From Cryobacterium gelidum (lineage in GTDB: Bacteria; Actinomycetota; Actinomycetes; Actinomycetales; Microbacteriaceae): a DNA stretch of 46,941 nucleotides. Shown here piece after piece: positions 1 through 8,550 of this stretch. Positions within the stretch are counted from its first letter, which is position 1, and every line of letters begins with the position of its first letter. The stretch spans positions 293-47,233 of the forward strand of contig NZ_SOHL01000007.1 of assembly GCF_004403985.1 (NCBI RefSeq). Reading direction: 5' to 3'. The position numbers were made by a program, and so were the translations under genes. The notes beneath the pieces were generated by a model. The model was given only the letters and a program-made list of their open reading frames with translations. It made no database searches and was not told the DNA's origin.

Positions 1-109
1 TCGCGCCCTGGGTCGGGTGCACGCGGGACGTGTTTGACCCATTGGGAACGCCCATTGACTCTGTCGTTATTTGGGTGCCCCGCGAGACACCGACCGAGGC
101 CAAACCAGC

Positions 110-1159
110 TCACGCCAGCACCTCCATCGGGATCGCCGCGAACGCTCGCGTGACCAGCCGGGGTCTGATCATCTGGTACCGAGGCTGCAGTGACTCCGGC
201 GCACCGTGGATTTGACCACCGAACTCGCCGGTCAGAAGATCAAGCACGCCCGCGGCGACCTCTCCCACCGACTGGTCCACGCTCGACAGCCCGATTGCGG
301 CAGCGACCGGTGTGTTGTCGTAGCCCGTCACCGGCACCCGCTCAGGGTTGGCGATCATCGCTCCCAGGGCCAGCGAGTCGCTCGCGCAGAGAACTGCGTC
401 CAGCGGCCCAGCCCTGCGTCGCAGGTCCTGCATCGCAGCGGTACCCTCGGCCACACCATCGACGGTAACCACCTCGAGCTTGGTCAGGTCAGCCTCGGTC
501 ACGTCGCCGCGTTCGTGCATCGCATCGTGCCAGCCGCGGCGCCGGTCATCGCCGGTATCCGCCGAGCTGGGCCAGCCAATGTAGCCGATACGCCGCGCGC
601 CGGCATTCTGCGCCGCCCGGGTCGCCTCATGCAGCCCGGCCCAGCCATCCACATCTACCCAGAGGTGCTGCGGGTCGCTCACGTCGTCGGTCCCCCAGGG
701 CCGCCCAAAGGTCACGAAGGCGATCTTGTTCTCGATCAGCCACTTCGTGCGGGGGTCGCCAGCAAAAGTGGAAGTAAGCACGAAGCCGTCCACGTCGGCC
801 CCGTCGTTCAGTCGCTGCAACTGGATGATCTCGTCCTCAGGGCTGGTCGCGGTGAACAGCAATACCCGTAAACCCTGTTTGTCGGCCTGCTCGGTCAACG
901 CGTGCAAAAACCGATCCAGCACAGACCCCGATATGCCGTCGATCATCGGATCCAGCCGGATGCCAATGGTGGAGCTGCGTCGGGTACGCAATCGCCGCGC
1001 CGAGGCGTGCGGGCGGTAGCCCAGCTGCGCGATCGCAGCCTCGACCCGTTCGCGCGTATCGGCGCGCACAATGCCGGGCGAGTTCATCACATTTGAAACG
1101 GTCTGGCGGGAAACGCCTGCCGCGAGTGCAACATCCGTCACCGTAGGCATCGAAGCCAT
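110..1159 (-). CDS. LacI-family transcriptional regulator of the adjacent sugar operon
   Basis: 349-aa LacI/GalR-type repressor. The N-terminal helix-turn-helix is at about residues 6-30 (VTDVALAAGVSRQTVSNVMN), followed by the hinge region and a periplasmic-binding-like effector domain (about 60-340), so the length is normal for the family. The ATG at 1159 is used; an in-frame ATG at 1150 (MPTVTDVAL) would also give a complete protein. It is divergent from a solute-binding protein gene, and three palindromes containing GATC/TTGG half-sites lie between the two genes. That is the usual layout for a local repressor released by the imported sugar or a derivative. The inducer cannot be read from the sequence. 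Bases 1-109, downstream of its stop, show no gene. Confidence 0.93.
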   Translation of the reverse strand: MASMPTVTDVALAAGVSRQTVSNVMNSPGIVRADTRERVEAAIAQLGYRPHASARRLRTRRSSTIGIRLDPMIDGISGSVLDRFLHALTEQADKQGLRVLLFTATSPEDEIIQLQRLNDGADVDGFVLTSTFAGDPRTKWLIENKIAFVTFGRPWGTDDVSDPQHLWVDVDGWAGLHEATRAAQNAGARRIGYIGWPSSADTGDDRRRGWHDAMHERGDVTEADLTKLEVVTVDGVAEGTAAMQDLRRRAGPLDAVLCASDSLALGAMIANPERVPVTGYDNTPVAAAIGLSSVDQSVGEVAAGVLDLLTGEFGGQIHGAPESLQPRYQMIRPRLVTRAFAAIPMEVLA

Positions 1160-1192
1160 AGTCGATCCTCCCCACGAACCTCAGAATGCATC

Positions 1193-1208
1193 GATCCAAT
1201 ATTGGATC
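1193..1208. promoter_or_regulatory. Palindromic candidate LacI operator, regulator side
   Basis: Perfect 16-bp palindrome GATCCAAT/ATTGGATC just upstream of the regulator start codon. It reuses the TTGGATC word of the second palindrome at 1251, which points to the same binding protein and to autoregulation. Assignment to the adjacent LacI protein is inference. Confidence 0.6.
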
Positions 1209-1250
1209 TCCACAGGCTACCGCTTTTGCATTGGCTGAAGCCTCACCGCA

Positions 1251-1288
1251 TTGGATCGATCCAAGAAATTATTTGATCGATCAAATAA
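1251..1288. promoter_or_regulatory. Pair of palindromic candidate LacI operators, operon side
   Basis: Two perfect palindromes lie side by side: TTGGATCGATCCAA at 1251-1264 and a 20-bp one at 1269-1288 with half-site TTATTTGATC. Both are centred on GATCGATC-like sequence, about 20 bp apart centre to centre (close to two helical turns), which would suit cooperative repressor binding. The second covers the candidate -35 element of the operon promoter. Confidence 0.6.
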
Positions 1289-1301
1289 AGTCAGCTACTG
1301 T
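1273..1301 (+). promoter_or_regulatory. Candidate promoter of the sugar ABC operon
   Basis: A -35-like TTGATC (1273-1278) and a -10-like TACTGT (1296-1301) are separated by exactly 17 bp. The -35 lies inside the palindrome at 1269-1288, so repressor binding would block polymerase. A Shine-Dalgarno sequence (GAAGGAGC) precedes the ATG at 1352. Confidence 0.5.
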
Positions 1302-1351
1302 GAACACCACACAAGATGTGCGCACCGTAGCGCGATAGAAGGAGCATCAAG

Positions 1352-2611
1352 ATGCAACGACGCAACTCCCGCTTGCTGATCGGCGCAGGTCTCACCGTGG
1401 TCGGTGCCCTCACCCTCAGCGCGTGCGGTTCCGGATCCGGTTTCAGCAGTGACTCCGCCACCACCGGAGGCGAACTCACCAGCGACTCCTCCCAGGGTCT
1501 CTCGGTTCTGATCGGCTCAAGTGGGGACGCCGAGACCGCTGCCGTCAACGCCGCCGTGGCCGCCTGGTCCAAGACCTCCGGCACCAACGCCGAGGTCAGC
1601 GTCGCGAGCGACCTCAATCAGCAGCTCGCCCAGGGCTTCGCCGCGCAGAAGCCTGCCGACGTGTTCTACCTCTCGACAGATGCCCTCGCCGGGTACGCGT
1701 CGAACGGCTCGCTGCTCGCATATGGTGACAACCTGGCCAACAAAGACGACTTTTACCCCAGCCTGGTCAGTGCCTTCACCTATGACGGCGAGTTCTACTG
1801 CGCCCCGAAGGACTTTTCTACCCTGCAGCTGCTCATCAACACGGATCTCTGGGCCCAGGCCGGGCTCACGGATGCCGACATCCCCACCACCTGGGACGAG
1901 CTCGCGACGGTGAGCGCAACGCTGACCACCGGCTCCCAGGTGGGCCTCGCCCTCGGCAGCGAATACGCCCGCCTGGGCGCGTTCATGGCCCAGGCCGGCG
2001 GCAGCCTGATGAACGAGGACAGCACCGAGGCCACCGCAAACAGCCCGGAGAATGTTGCGGGCCTCGAATACGCGCAGACGCTCCTCAACGACGGCGTGAT
2101 GAGCTATGCCAGCGAGATCGGTGCAGGTTGGGGCGGCGAGGCGTTCGGAAAGCAGTTGTCCGCCATGACAATCGAGGGTAACTGGATCACCGGCGCGATG
2201 ACGAACGACTTCCCCGACGTCAACTACACGGTGGCCGAACTGCCGGCAGGTCCAGAAGGCAAAGGCACCCTGCAGTTCACCAACTGCTGGGGCATCGCCG
2301 CCGACAGCCCCAACCAGACCGCGGCCCTGAACCTGGTGGAACAGCTCACCAGTAAGGACGCCCAGCTAACCTTCTCCGAGGAGTTTGGCCCGATGCCCTC
2401 GATCATGTCGGCCGCCGCCGAGTGGAAGAGCGCCAACCCCACCCTGGTTCCGTTCCTGGACGGCGCGGACTACGCCCAGGGCGTGCCCATTGTGAAGGGC
2501 GCCGCGGATGTCGTGAGCGACCTGAACGCACAGCTCGAGTCACTCAAAACCGGGAACGCGCAAGCAATCCTCGACTCCACGCAGAAGAACCTTCAAGCGC
2601 TACTGAAGTAG
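1352..2611 (+). CDS. Sugar ABC transporter solute-binding lipoprotein (family 1)
   Basis: 419-aa extracellular solute-binding protein. The signal peptide ends in a lipobox (LSAC, Cys about 25) followed by a Gly/Ser-rich linker, so it should be a membrane-anchored lipoprotein that captures a sugar outside the cell. The body has MalE/family-1 features: KPADVFYLSTD near residue 100, LLINTDLWAQAGL, and EGNWITGAM in the C-terminal half. GAAGGAGC is the ribosome binding site. It is first in an operon with two permeases 4 bp and then -4 bp apart. No ATPase gene is present, so it probably shares a general MsiK-type ATPase encoded elsewhere, as is common for actinobacterial CUT1 importers. With a debranching-type glycosidase downstream, an alpha-glucoside or oligosaccharide is a reasonable but unproven substrate. 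Confidence 0.92.
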   Translation: MQRRNSRLLIGAGLTVVGALTLSACGSGSGFSSDSATTGGELTSDSSQGLSVLIGSSGDAETAAVNAAVAAWSKTSGTNAEVSVASDLNQQLAQGFAAQKPADVFYLSTDALAGYASNGSLLAYGDNLANKDDFYPSLVSAFTYDGEFYCAPKDFSTLQLLINTDLWAQAGLTDADIPTTWDELATVSATLTTGSQVGLALGSEYARLGAFMAQAGGSLMNEDSTEATANSPENVAGLEYAQTLLNDGVMSYASEIGAGWGGEAFGKQLSAMTIEGNWITGAMTNDFPDVNYTVAELPAGPEGKGTLQFTNCWGIAADSPNQTAALNLVEQLTSKDAQLTFSEEFGPMPSIMSAAAEWKSANPTLVPFLDGADYAQGVPIVKGAADVVSDLNAQLESLKTGNAQAILDSTQKNLQALLK

Positions 2612-2615
2612 CCCC

Positions 2616-3710
2616 ATGTCGATGCCTGCACGCACGCCTCACCGCTCCGGCATCCGGGGCGGTGAGGCCGCCTCGGGGTGGCTCTTCACAGCCCCGATGA
2701 TCATACTGCTCGGGATGTTTTTGGTCATCCCGGTGCTGATGGCCCTCTGGGTCAGCTTCTCCGACTGGAACGGTCGCGGCAGTCCTTTTTCCGGCTCCGT
2801 TGCTTTTGTGGGCTTGGACAATTATTCCGCTCTCGTCGGCGGCGGCGGCCTCGCCGAACAGGACTTCGGCACAGCGTTGCGCAACAATGCCTGGTACGTC
2901 CTTCTGGTCGTGCCGATCCAGACGACGCTGTCCCTGTTCTTGGCCGTTTTGGTCAACCGGCAGATCTTGCGCGGCCGCGGCTTTTTCCGCACCGCGTTCT
3001 ATTTCCCGTCGGTCACCAGTTCTGTGGCCATCACGGTGCTGTGGCTGTTCCTGTTCAGCGCCAGTGGCGCCGTCAACAAACTGCTCTCATTCATCGGCGT
3101 CAACGGACCGAACTGGTTCAACGACCCTAGCGGAGTGCTGCACAACATCTTCGAGGCGTTGGGCGTCGAGACGGGCCCCGCCGTCCTCACCGGCAACTCG
3201 TTCCTCGGTATCTCGTTCTGGGAATGGCTGGCCGGGCCATCCGTTGCCATGAGCGCCTTCATTTTAATGGCCGTGTTCACCACGAGCGGCACGTTCATGC
3301 TGTTGTTCATCGCCGCACTGCAGAACCTCAGCGGAGATGTCGTCGAGGCCGCCATAATGGACGGCGCCAACGGTTGGCAACGGTTCTGGCAAGTCACCCT
3401 CCCCCAGCTGCGGCCGACCCTCTTCACCGTGCTCACTCTCGGCCTGATCGGTGCCTGGCAGGTTTTCGACCAAATTTATACCGGCACCCAGGGCGGGCCA
3501 GGCAAGACGACACTCACCCCGGCCTATCTCTCCTACCAGGCCGCCTTCACCAACCAGGCCTGGGGCCAGGGCGCCGCGATCGCGTTCATCCTGTTCGTGA
3601 TCATCGTGGTCTTTACCCTGTTTCAACGGTGGCTACTGGCCGAACGCACGGTTTCCGCCCGGCGGATGCGCTTGTACCTGAAAACCCCAACCTCCGGAGG
3701 TTTCAAATGA
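2616..3710 (+). CDS. Sugar ABC transporter permease (MalF-type)
   Basis: 364-aa inner-membrane permease of a CUT1-type carbohydrate importer. Hydrophobic segments begin near residue 25 (LFTAPMIILLGMFLVIPVLM) and six or more follow. The cytoplasmic EAA loop that docks the ATPase is visible late in the protein (EAAIMDGANGWQRFWQVTLP). The gene starts 4 bp after the solute-binding protein stop, and its TGA overlaps the ATG of the next permease, so translation is probably coupled. An internal Gly/Ser-containing stretch of about residues 150-200 between membrane segments is typical of MalF-like partners. Confidence 0.92.
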   Translation: MSMPARTPHRSGIRGGEAASGWLFTAPMIILLGMFLVIPVLMALWVSFSDWNGRGSPFSGSVAFVGLDNYSALVGGGGLAEQDFGTALRNNAWYVLLVVPIQTTLSLFLAVLVNRQILRGRGFFRTAFYFPSVTSSVAITVLWLFLFSASGAVNKLLSFIGVNGPNWFNDPSGVLHNIFEALGVETGPAVLTGNSFLGISFWEWLAGPSVAMSAFILMAVFTTSGTFMLLFIAALQNLSGDVVEAAIMDGANGWQRFWQVTLPQLRPTLFTVLTLGLIGAWQVFDQIYTGTQGGPGKTTLTPAYLSYQAAFTNQAWGQGAAIAFILFVIIVVFTLFQRWLLAERTVSARRMRLYLKTPTSGGFK

Positions 3711-4615
3711 CCACCACCGTGAGAACCCGCATGCGCCTCAGCACCGCCTCCCAGCGACTGCGCAACCTGAGCCGGCCGCAGCTACCCACCAGCGTGATCG
3801 CCGGCCGGTCGCTGCTCTACGCGATCCTGATCGTGCTCGCGTTGATCTACATCGCTCCCTTCCTCGTGCAGGTCGCGACCTCCTTCAAAACGGATGTCGA
3901 AGCAGCCACCAATCCCATCTCACTGCTACCGCAGACCTGGTCGACGTCCGCGTACGAGAGGTTGTTCCTCAACTCGGACTTCCCGATCTGGTTCCAGAAC
4001 TCCGCGATCGTCACGGTCTTCGTCACGCTCGGCCGCGTGTTCTTCAACTCTCTGGCGGGCTACGCCCTAGCCCGGCTGCATTTTCGAGGCCGCAATGTGA
4101 TCTTCGCGCTGCTCATCGCTGTGATGAGCGTGCCCGGGGTGGTGCTGCTGATTCCCAAGTTCCTGGTGATCAACCAACTCGGCATCTACGACACCTATGT
4201 GGCCATGATCGTGCCGCTGCTCACCGACGCCGCGGGCGTCTTCATTATGAAGAACTTCTTCGAATCGATCCCGGCAAGCGTCGAAGAGCAAGCACGCATC
4301 GACGGGGCAGGCAACTTCCGAGTGTTTTGGTCGATCGTGCTGCCGATGGCCCGGCCGGCCCTGGTTACGATCATCATCCTGTCGTTTCAGGGCTCCTGGA
4401 ATGAGCTGTCGCACTTCATCGTGGCCACGCAATCGCCCGAATTGACCACACTCACCAAGGGAGTGGCCTCGCTGGCCTCCGGGCAGCTGAGCCAGGGGAC
4501 CCAGTACCCGCTCAAGCTCGCCGCGGCGGCGATCATGACCATCCCGGTCGCGGTGATGTTCTTCATCTTCCAAAAACGCATCATGAACACCACTGACGGC
4601 GCTGTGAAGGAGTAG
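3707..4615 (+). CDS. Sugar ABC transporter permease (MalG-type)
   Basis: 302-aa permease, second half of the CUT1 channel. The ATG at 3707 is chosen because it overlaps the preceding stop (ATGA) and follows GGAGG at 3696-3700. A longer reading frame open from 3224 is only the shadow of the upstream gene. About six membrane helices start at SLLYAILIVLALIYIAPFLV. The ATPase-docking loop reads EEQARIDGAGNFRVFWSIVLP, and the C-terminal sequence is typical of MalG-like proteins. An intrinsic terminator overlaps its last codons, so this gene probably closes the transport operon. Confidence 0.92.
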   Translation: MTTTVRTRMRLSTASQRLRNLSRPQLPTSVIAGRSLLYAILIVLALIYIAPFLVQVATSFKTDVEAATNPISLLPQTWSTSAYERLFLNSDFPIWFQNSAIVTVFVTLGRVFFNSLAGYALARLHFRGRNVIFALLIAVMSVPGVVLLIPKFLVINQLGIYDTYVAMIVPLLTDAAGVFIMKNFFESIPASVEEQARIDGAGNFRVFWSIVLPMARPALVTIIILSFQGSWNELSHFIVATQSPELTTLTKGVASLASGQLSQGTQYPLKLAAAAIMTIPVAVMFFIFQKRIMNTTDGAVKE

Positions 4616-4634
4616 TCGGCGCCGTCCGTTTTTT
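4595..4634 (+). terminator. Intrinsic terminator overlapping the permease stop codon
   Basis: Stem GACGGCGC (4595-4602) pairs perfectly with GCGCCGTC (4619-4626), followed after two bases by TTTTTT (4629-4634). The permease TAG lies in the loop. This would end or attenuate the transport mRNA before the glycosidase gene at 4677. Confidence 0.75.
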
Positions 4635-4676
4635 CCCCCAGATCACACCACAACACCTTGGAGTCGTACCTCACTC

Positions 4677-6698
4677 ATGTTCTCTCACCCTGTCCAGCCG
4701 TTGCTCCATAATTCCGCCATTGTTTTGGCCGCGCCAACCCAGGCATGGTCCGGGTCCGACGGACGCACGACGCTTCCTATCCATGGCCTTTACCACTCCG
4801 ACACCCGTGTCCTCTCCGGCTGGAGCCTTCGGGTCGGCGGGTCTGCGGGCGAACCGATCGGCTCAGCTGCTCGCGGCGCTGGCGAGATGACGTTCAGTGC
4901 GCTGCTGCGCCACCTTGACGACCGCACCGCCGACCCGCGGTTGCGACTGGAGGTTACCCGCAGGGTCACGGCCGGCCACCTGACCGAGAGCATCACTCTT
5001 ATTTCCGGACTGCAACACGCGATTGACACGACTGTTTCCGTGCGCCTGGTTCCCGATTTCGCGGACATGCAGATCGTCAAGGCCGGCCTTGGTGGCGGCG
5101 CTCAGCTAGTCACATCTGGGACAGCCGACCTACCCGAGGCGCCGGTCATCACCGTGAAAGAGACGGGCACCGGCATCCATCTGACCACCCCGACCGTAGC
5201 TGCTCTAGTGAGCCTGAGCCACGACGGTGTGCCGAGCACTGCTGCCACAGAAGTTGGCGGCGACTGGTCGGTTACCGTGCCCGCCCGCGGCAGCGTCACC
5301 GTGCAGTGGACGATCGATATCGAGCACTCAACGACCGTGGTTCAGGCGGCCTCGGGCCTGCCCGAGTGGGCCGGGGTATCGGTGAGCTCCGGCGACGCAC
5401 GCCTGGACCGCTGGGTGCAGCGCGCACTCGACGACCTCTCCGGCCTGCGAATGGCAACGACGGCACGGCCGGATGAGCCATTCCTTGCTGCCGGCGCCCC
5501 TTGGTTCTTCACCCTGTTCGGCCGAGATTCACTCTGGGCTGCCCGGTTCCTGCTCCCCCTCGGCACCGAGATCGCGGCCTCCACTCTACGGTTACTCGCC
5601 CAGCTGCAGGGCACCCGGAACAACGCCGAGACCGCAGAACAGCCCGGCAAAATCATGCACGAGCTGCGGCCCGCCGCGTTCACGATCCCCGGCGAAGACA
5701 TGTCGCTACCGCCGCTCTACTACGGCACCGTCGACGCCACTCCCCTGTGGGTCTGCCTGTTGGCCGACGCCCACCGCTGGGGCATGGCCGACGCCGAGGT
5801 CGAGGCCCTCCTGCCACACCTCGAAGCAGCCCTGGCCTGGATGCGCGACTTCGGCGACAGCGACGGTGACGGATTTCTCGAGTACGTCGACAGCACCGGG
5901 CACGGGCTCGCTAACCAGGGCTGGAAGGACTCCGGTGACTCCATCCAGTGGCGTGACGGAAGCCTCGCCACTGGGCCTATCGCTCTCTGCGAGGTCCAGG
6001 CATACGCCTACCAAGCCGCGATCGATGGCGCCGGCCTGCTCGACGCATTCAACCGGCCCGGTGGCGACACCTGGCGCGCCTGGGCCGAGGAGCTTAAGAC
6101 CCGGTTCCGCCAGTCATTCTGGATCGACTCCGCGCAGGGCCGCTACCCGGCTGTGGCCCTGGACGCGTTCAAACGCCCGGTCGACACCGTCACCAGCAAC
6201 ATCGGCCACCTCCTCGGCACCGGCTTGCTCTCCGCCGAAGAGTCCGCCCTCGTCGCTGCCCGTCTGGTCTCTCCCGAACTCAACTCCGGCTTCGGCCTGC
6301 GCACCATGTCCACCGACTCGGCCGGGTACTGGCCGGTGAGCTACCACGGCGGCTCGGTCTGGACCCACGACACCGCGATTGCCATCGCCGGGCTCGGCCG
6401 CGCCAGTTTCGGTGCCGAGGCAGGCGTTTTGATCACCGGTCTGCTCGCAGCGGCCGAATCGTTTGACTACCGGATGCCCGAACTCCACTCCGGCGACGCC
6501 TCCACAGCTGTCACCGCGGCGGGGTCCTACCCTGCCGCCTGCCGCCCGCAGGCCTGGTCCGCTGCGGCTGCAGTGTCCGTGCTCAGCACCGTGCTGGGCC
6601 TCGAACCGGACCCGGTAACGGGCGAGGTAACGTCCACTCCCATCAGCCCCGCTATCGTCGGAACCGTCACGCTAAATGGCCTGGCCGCCACTCTCTGA
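4677..6698 (+). CDS. Glycogen-debranching-like glycoside hydrolase (amylo-alpha-1,6-glucosidase family)
   Basis: 673-aa cytoplasmic protein with no signal peptide. Residues about 1-230 match the glycogen-debranching N-terminal beta-rich domain (WSGSDGRTTLPIHGLYHSDTRVLSGW). Residues about 260-673 look like an (alpha/alpha) toroid glycosidase, with GRDSLWAARF, HELRPAAF and the acidic GWKDSGDSIQWRDG motif. Family members cleave alpha-glucosidic linkages in imported oligosaccharides or glycogen. The ATG at 4677 has only a weak upstream GGAG at about 4660. The gene sits behind a terminator, so it depends on readthrough or its own promoter. The exact linkage and substrate are unknown; the link to the upstream importer is from position only. 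Confidence 0.82.
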   Translation: MFSHPVQPLLHNSAIVLAAPTQAWSGSDGRTTLPIHGLYHSDTRVLSGWSLRVGGSAGEPIGSAARGAGEMTFSALLRHLDDRTADPRLRLEVTRRVTAGHLTESITLISGLQHAIDTTVSVRLVPDFADMQIVKAGLGGGAQLVTSGTADLPEAPVITVKETGTGIHLTTPTVAALVSLSHDGVPSTAATEVGGDWSVTVPARGSVTVQWTIDIEHSTTVVQAASGLPEWAGVSVSSGDARLDRWVQRALDDLSGLRMATTARPDEPFLAAGAPWFFTLFGRDSLWAARFLLPLGTEIAASTLRLLAQLQGTRNNAETAEQPGKIMHELRPAAFTIPGEDMSLPPLYYGTVDATPLWVCLLADAHRWGMADAEVEALLPHLEAALAWMRDFGDSDGDGFLEYVDSTGHGLANQGWKDSGDSIQWRDGSLATGPIALCEVQAYAYQAAIDGAGLLDAFNRPGGDTWRAWAEELKTRFRQSFWIDSAQGRYPAVALDAFKRPVDTVTSNIGHLLGTGLLSAEESALVAARLVSPELNSGFGLRTMSTDSAGYWPVSYHGGSVWTHDTAIAIAGLGRASFGAEAGVLITGLLAAAESFDYRMPELHSGDASTAVTAAGSYPAACRPQAWSAAAAVSVLSTVLGLEPDPVTGEVTSTPISPAIVGTVTLNGLAATL

Positions 6699-6772
6699 GT
6701 CGGCTGAGGTCCGCCTTCGCTCACCCTGTCAGCGGGTCAGCCGATGACGGCGACCATGTCAATATCTTGATG

Positions 6773-6805
6773 AAGCCCCACCGGAATCTTCCGATGGGGC
6801 TTTTT
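6773..6805 (+). terminator. Intrinsic terminator of the glycosidase gene
   Basis: AAGCCCCA (6773-6780) pairs with TGGGGCTT (6795-6802), extended inside by CGG/CCG, and ends in a run of T (6801-6805). It is placed about 75 bp after the stop of the debranching enzyme gene. Confidence 0.85.
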
Positions 6806-6814
6806 CACACCCCA

Positions 6815-7382
6815 AATCCTCGCCGGCCGAACCGCCGCTCGCGCTTTCCACTTCCCACTTCCCACTTCCCACTTCCCACTGGATCTTGTCGTAGTTGAAC
6901 ACGATGTCGAATGCACCAGCCCCCTTGTCCGACCTATCGACGAGAAGGAGCTGGAACGAGTTGAGTTTGTCTGTGCCACCGGAGTAGTAGCCGACGTTGA
7001 CCCAGTTCACACAGAACGCGTTGTGGCCGTCAAAAACGGTCTCGCCATAGCCGTATCGAACAAGATCCGATTCGCCTCCCCTGGTGTCGACATCAGCGAA
7101 GGACGGCGCGATGATCGGCGTGCTCGCCGCGATGAGTCCGAACGGAGTGAACGTCGACAGCGGACCATCGAAGGTGACGTTCCCATTGTGCACCCAGAGG
7201 TGATCGTAGGTCGCGCCCTAGAAATCGACATCGAACGGAAGATCAACCTGCCCGCTGTACGAGTCGTCATTTGCGGGAATCGCGTTCTCGCTACAGGCGG
7301 CCGAGTCGATGATCGCAGCGCCACCTGCGGCGATTGCAGACATCGGGCTGACTCCAACAGCCAGCACACCCGTTACTCGCAC
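6815..7382 (-). pseudogene. Degraded nidogen-domain (NIDO-like) secreted protein
   Basis: Read on the minus strand, one frame gives a signal-peptide-like start (VRVTGVLAVGVSPMSA), then CSENAIPANDDSYSGQVDLP, then a premature TAG at 7218-7220. The same frame continues as GATYDHLWVHNGNVTF, APSFADVDTR and NSFQLLLVDRSDK, then FNYDKIQWE. This order is characteristic of nidogen-like extracellular domains. The 3' end dissolves into a 7-bp repeat tract and then the terminator of the convergent gene. The 5' end has no proper start and abuts an IS30 remnant. The family call comes from remembered motif patterns. Confidence 0.65.
6845..6879. repeat. Heptanucleotide tandem repeat (TTCCCAC x5)
   Basis: Five head-to-tail 7-bp units, four perfect and one with a single change. 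On the coding (minus) strand the unit is GTGGGAA and translates in frame as a VGSGKWE repeat. Three units equal 21 bp or seven codons, so single-unit slippage would shift the frame of the nidogen-like remnant. Confidence 0.9.
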
Positions 7383-7387
7383 GAAAT

Positions 7388-7945
7388 CTGGGGCGCCCCA
7401 CGTCGACGATTAGCCATGAGTTGCGGCGCAACTCACACCCGACAACGCGCAGCTACCGGCCATATGCCGCTTAGAAACGTTGCGTGATCAGAGCGGGCCG
7501 GCCCAAGCCGAGCAAGCTCGACGACCGGCTGTTTGCCGCTGCCGTGGAGGAGCGGTTGCGGAAGAACTGGAGTCCACAGCAGATCAGTGACGATCTCGCG
7601 GTCGTGTTCGCCGGCCAAGGCGAGATGCAGGTCTCCCACGAGTCGATCTATCAAAGCCTCTACGTTCAAAGCCGTGGTTGCGTCGGAGTTCACCTGCACC
7701 GGCACCCGCGGCGGGGCCGGTCAGCGCGGAAACCGCGGGCCACGCAGCTGAACGCGGCGGGTGAAATTCGCGACAAAGTGATGCTGAGCGATTGGCCCAC
7801 AGAGGCCAATGACAGGCTGGTCGCCGGTCATTGGGAGGGTGATCTGATCGTGGGTTCGGCGTCGGGATCGGCGATCGCGACGTTGGTTGAACGCACGACG
7901 CGGTTCGTCGTGTTGGTGCACCTGCCCAACGGCGCTTCCTCGGAG
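7388..7945 (+). pseudogene. IS30-family transposase remnant
   Basis: The frame opens inside the IS30 helix-turn-helix (GRPTSTISHELRRNSHP), continues through RSYRPYAA, then meets an in-frame TAG at 7472-7474 where IS30 proteins usually have Gln. It resumes with RAGRPKPSKLDDRL, NWSPQQISDDL, HESIYQSLYVQSRG and the DDE-core start GHWEGDLIVG and TLVERTTRFVVLVHLP. It then breaks off abruptly at about 7945, before the rest of the catalytic domain. The first part of the gene is also missing. Terminal inverted repeats were not found. It is a truncated, inactive insertion-sequence fragment lying between two other broken genes. Confidence 0.85.
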
Positions 7946-8490
7946 CGAAGTCGCCAGAGTCCTTCCACTTCAAGGCGCGGGGGCACCGGATTATGGCGGA
8001 TGAAATCGTCGAGCTTTTCAGCAAGCCGGTGCTGCCTTCCTTCGTGATCAAGCCGCAGCAAATCGTGACCCGCTCGCCGTTCGTTTCCGGGCGCTCAATG
8101 CATTTCAACGCAGCGTGGCCCGGAAGCGACGTGATCATGACCCTGATCTCGCCAAGTGGCGTCCGGTACGACCGCTCCAACACTCGTGAAGCCGTTCACG
8201 GGAACGGGCCCACTTATGAGTACTTCGATATCGACAACCCCGAGCAGGGCACCTGGACGGTGGCGATGTTCGGCGCTGACGTGGATCCACTCGGCGAGCC
8301 CGTCAGCTATACCGCCGCCGACCAACCAGTCCCGAACGTCAAGCCGACCGCCTCGTTCACAACCTCCGGATCCGGCACCACGTACCGCTTCGATACCTCC
8401 GCGTCGACAGACCTCGACGGCTCGGTCGAGGAGTACTTGTGGGACTTCGGTGACGGGGCGACAGCGTCAGCTCCGACAGCGGAGCAGAGC
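7936..8490 (+). pseudogene. Fragment of secreted SGNH-hydrolase/PKD-domain protein
   Basis: This frame has no start and begins at the IS30 breakpoint. It reads PESFHFKARGHRIMADEI, resembling the C-terminal catalytic His region of SGNH/GDSL hydrolases (FHPxxxGH). Next comes a beta-rich section (MTLISPSGVRYDRSN; EQGTWTVAMFGAD). Last is the beginning of a PKD domain (STDLDGSVEEYLWDFGDG). It then loses sense at about 8470. Any ATG inside (for example 7993) is probably internal to the original gene. The parent was probably a large secreted surface protein. The SGNH assignment is tentative, the PKD one firmer. Confidence 0.6.
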
Positions 8491-8550
8491 CCCCCGTGTG
8501 CTCGCACGCACAAAGATGCCAGGCGCAAGCACGACGGTCCGATGCAGCCC

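Noticed and set aside
206..871. 221-aa plus-strand frame opposite the first LacI gene
   Set aside because: Antisense shadow of a clear LacI coding sequence; no ribosome site or family features.
3264..3626. Antisense frames across transporter genes
   Set aside because: Composition (His/Gly/Asp or Ser/Arg-rich) typical of GC-rich shadow frames; many similar ones omitted.
3224..3706. Long open frame extending the second permease upstream
   Set aside because: It lies entirely inside the first permease in another frame and is His/Arg-rich; GGAGG and ATGA overlap fix the start at 3707.
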